Assembly: GCA_965153355.1 (NCBI GenBank) | Contig: OZ231126.1 | Coordinates: forward strand, 54,436,001 to 54,500,000 | Length of the DNA: 64,000 bases | Direction of reading: 5' to 3' | Source of the DNA: Flaccisagitta enflata | Lineage: Eukaryota; Chaetognatha; Sagittoidea; Aphragmophora | In this document: positions 61,858 to 64,000 of the stretch, one piece after another | Position numbering within the stretch: the first letter of the stretch is position 1 | How the letters are laid out: every line of letters begins with the position of its first letter | Notes under the pieces: model-generated | The model's input: the letters and a program-made list of their open reading frames with translations, nothing else | Told to the model about the DNA's origin: nothing | The model's database searches: none | Made by a program: the position numbers and the translations under genes

Positions 61858-62210
61858 AGATGTGAAGAGACATGAAGAGAAAAGGAGACATGAAGAGACA
61901 AAAGAAGATATACATGAAGAGACACATCAAGAGACACATGGTGAGACACATGAAGAGATACATGAAGAGACACATAAAGAGACACGTAAAGAGATACCTT
62001 AAGGGACACGAAGAAAAATGAAGAGACATGAAGAGAAATGAAGAGAAAACCTTAGAAACCTTAGAAAAAACCTTAGAAAAACCTTTGAAAAATCCTTAGA
62101 AACCTTAGAAAACCTTAGAACCTTAGAAAACCTTAGAAGCCTTAGAACCTTAGAAAAAACCTTAGAAAAACCTAAAAAAAACCTTAGAAACCTTAGAAAA
62201 TCTTAGAAAT
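61858..62210. repeat. Two adjoining short-period arrays
   Basis: GAAGAGACACAT units (period about 12) at 61858-62045, then CCTTAGAAAA units (period 8-12) to 62210. Confidence 0.92.
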
Positions 62211-62989
62211 TGCGTTTAGAAAATTTCCTTCCAAGGCACACACCCTCTTATAGAGATGCGAAGACGAATCTGAAAAAGAAATACTTGAATGAAAAAAAAA
62301 TCATGTTTTGCCTAAACACTCCTTTTCTTTTGGAAATGTTGGAAACGTTTCAAAACATTTCCATGCAAACGACAAATATACGGATTGAAACGAATAGAGA
62401 ATTATCTTAAAAAGTACTGTTTCGGTCGTAATTGTGCGTCCACGCTTTTCATTCTACCTCAAAAGTTCATTAAAAAAATGCTGTTTTCTACACTGTCAGT
62501 TTACAGCTGATACCTTTAACTTAATGTCGACTGGAAATAAGTTGTGAACCCCCTTTGTATTATTTTTTTACTCTTTTTCGCGCTCCCATTGTTGCCCCAT
62601 GCGTGTTGAAAAGTGAGTTGGGATGAGCTTATTCAAATCTTAATGGTGTCTTGGGTCTGCATGAAGCGTTGGTACCCACACTTTAAATGCTCATCCATTC
62701 TTTTGCTTACGCGATCCCTCTCTTTTCCACTCTCTTTCCCCCTTTTTTAGAAGCCCCAAGGGGAGGTAGCTCCGTGGATGACGTGATTTATTTATAATCA
62801 TCCTTGCCCAAAACTGTCTCTCCAACCATCAATTGCAAATTGACGTTTAAACTGGTAAGCTCTATTGTCATCAAAGAAGCTATAAGTTCAATGAAAAAAA
62901 CCCGACTTCCATCACATGGGAAAAGTTGTGGTGAACTTTACTTGCCACCATTAGCCTGTACCTAAATGACTTAAAGCAATGAAATCGGC

Positions 62990-63655
62990 ATTCTCCGAGC
63001 AGATCATGTTGTGGGACTGTCTCAGGCTTTGATTGAAACCGATATTGGGCTTGAAATTCTATTTTTAGGTTGCCGCGCCTTACCCTCTGTTAACCTAATC
63101 CCTATAGGAAATCCAAAATTTCAAAGTACTCAAATCCCAAGTTTCACTGCAAATTTGGATTCTGCAGAGAAAACTGGCAATTGAAAGTGTTTTTCTTTTT
63201 TCGATATTCCAATCAGAAGGTGGTATCAAAGTTTGTAAAACACATCTTTTCTTTGATTTATTTATAAGATCATTGAACTTACCTTTTTAGGTGCGACAAA
63301 GCACCTCTATAACTGGCTGTGTCGGCTGGTTGGTCGGTCTGTCGGGTAACGCATTTGTTTGACGATCCACACGCCGCACCTTATTGGCCAACTTGGCCTT
63401 GTTTAAAAATCTTTAGCATGGATTTTGATAATGATCCCAAAAGCACTTTCAACAGACAGTTTTTCATGCAGATTTCAAATCTGAAATCAAAACTTTGATT
63501 TGAGCAACTTGAAAATTTAGGTTTTCTTTAGACTTATGGGCAGTTCAAGGTAAGGCGCGGCCACCAAAATGTAAACATTGAAAGCCGAAAATGGTGACAA
63601 TAGAAGCCCAAGACAGCTCCACAACATGAACTGCTCGGAGAATCCCAATTTTGGT
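62990..63655. mobile_element. Inverted-repeat element with arms of about 100 bp, carrying C4
   Basis: GGCATTCTCCGAGCAGATCA ... GTTGCCGCGCCTTACC at the left is inverted at the right (AAGGTAAGGCGCGGCCACC ... GAACTGCTCGGAGAATCCC). Confidence 0.78.
63284..63404 (+). mobile_element. Hairpin-ended short element, class C, copy C4 (complete)
   Basis: TTTTTAGGTGCGACAAAGC then ACCTCTATAACTGGCTG, GGTCGGTCTGTCGG, GTAACGCATTTGTTTGACG, CACACGCCGCACCTTATTGG and CCAACTTGGCCTTGTTT. Confidence 0.88.
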
Positions 63656-63674
63656 TTACTCATACGCTATTTCG

Positions 63675-63836
63675 CTATTAAAAAGATGCGCCACCATGCG
63701 CTATTAAAAAGATGCGCTATTAAAAAGATGCGCTATTAAAAAGATGCGCTATTAAAAAGATGCGCCATAATTTCGATATTAAAAAGATAGCGCTATTAAA
63801 AAGATGCGCTATTAAAAAGATGCGCTATTAAAAAGA
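63675..63836. repeat. 16-bp tandem array
   Basis: Unit GCGCTATTAAAAAGAT, about ten copies, some interrupted. Confidence 0.95.
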
Positions 63837-64000
63837 TATTGAATCTATAAATTTCAAGATATCTGGTCAGGAAATGTCACCTAGAATCGCTAACATTTGT
63901 TATATCACTGGACAGCATAGTAACGACAAGTTCGAGGACGCAAACGATTGGCGAGGACATGATTGAATTGTTGAAAATTAGACCAAAACTAATGACCATT

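Overview
The window looks like nuclear DNA from an animal, probably an aquatic invertebrate. It carries spliced genes with GT/AG introns, a metazoan kinase, a class I phosphatidylinositol transfer protein and MAX. It is also saturated with short transposons and very long (GA)n/(CT)n tracts. I cannot place the phylum. The large repeat family resembles the Helentron-derived elements described from bivalves and flies, but that is only a hint. No autonomous transposase or reverse transcriptase reading frame, rRNA or convincing tRNA was seen.

Four genes can be assembled exon by exon. (1) 4519-5973, minus: the first two coding exons of a class I PITP; the rest lies beyond the left edge. (2) 9958-12863, minus: a complete cGMP-dependent protein kinase of 699 aa in three exons. 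(3) 38666-48202, minus: an 11-exon gene for a protein of about 815 aa with a TIR domain in the middle and HEAT repeats at the C-terminus; every splice phase agrees. (4) 49549-53092, plus: a complete MAX gene of 229 aa in four exons. Genes 3 and 4 are divergent, about 1.35 kb apart. A further isolated candidate exon lies at 23540-23727. The four genes share no obvious pathway: lipid transfer, cGMP signalling, possible innate immunity or NAD cleavage, and E-box transcription.

The rest is mobile DNA. Three copies of a 1.4-2.3 kb composite element (1-4225, 17665-19983, 40860-42283) share a 5' palindrome, an A-rich stretch, a copy-specific microsatellite or minisatellite, about 165-bp tandem units and a 3' hairpin. 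A superfamily of short elements ends in a hairpin next to TTTTTAG. The hairpin stem comes in several sequence classes, and the motif at the opposite end changes with it. A third group has inverted ends beginning GGGCAGCGGCCCCGAAGGGG around a 20-21 bp minisatellite. Several MITEs have exact target duplications: 7 bp (226-2990, 6674-7193, 22756-23285), 8 bp (53489-54122 with one mismatch, 54807-55571), 6 bp (59306-60575), 5 bp (14456-14937) and TA (26015-26608).

Layout: 1-6 kb PITP and nested elements; 6-9.9 kb MITEs; 10-13 kb PKG; 13-38 kb almost only repeats; 38.6-48.2 kb TIR-HEAT gene with elements in its introns; 49.5-53.1 kb MAX; 53.2-64 kb nested MITEs, tandem arrays and low-complexity DNA.
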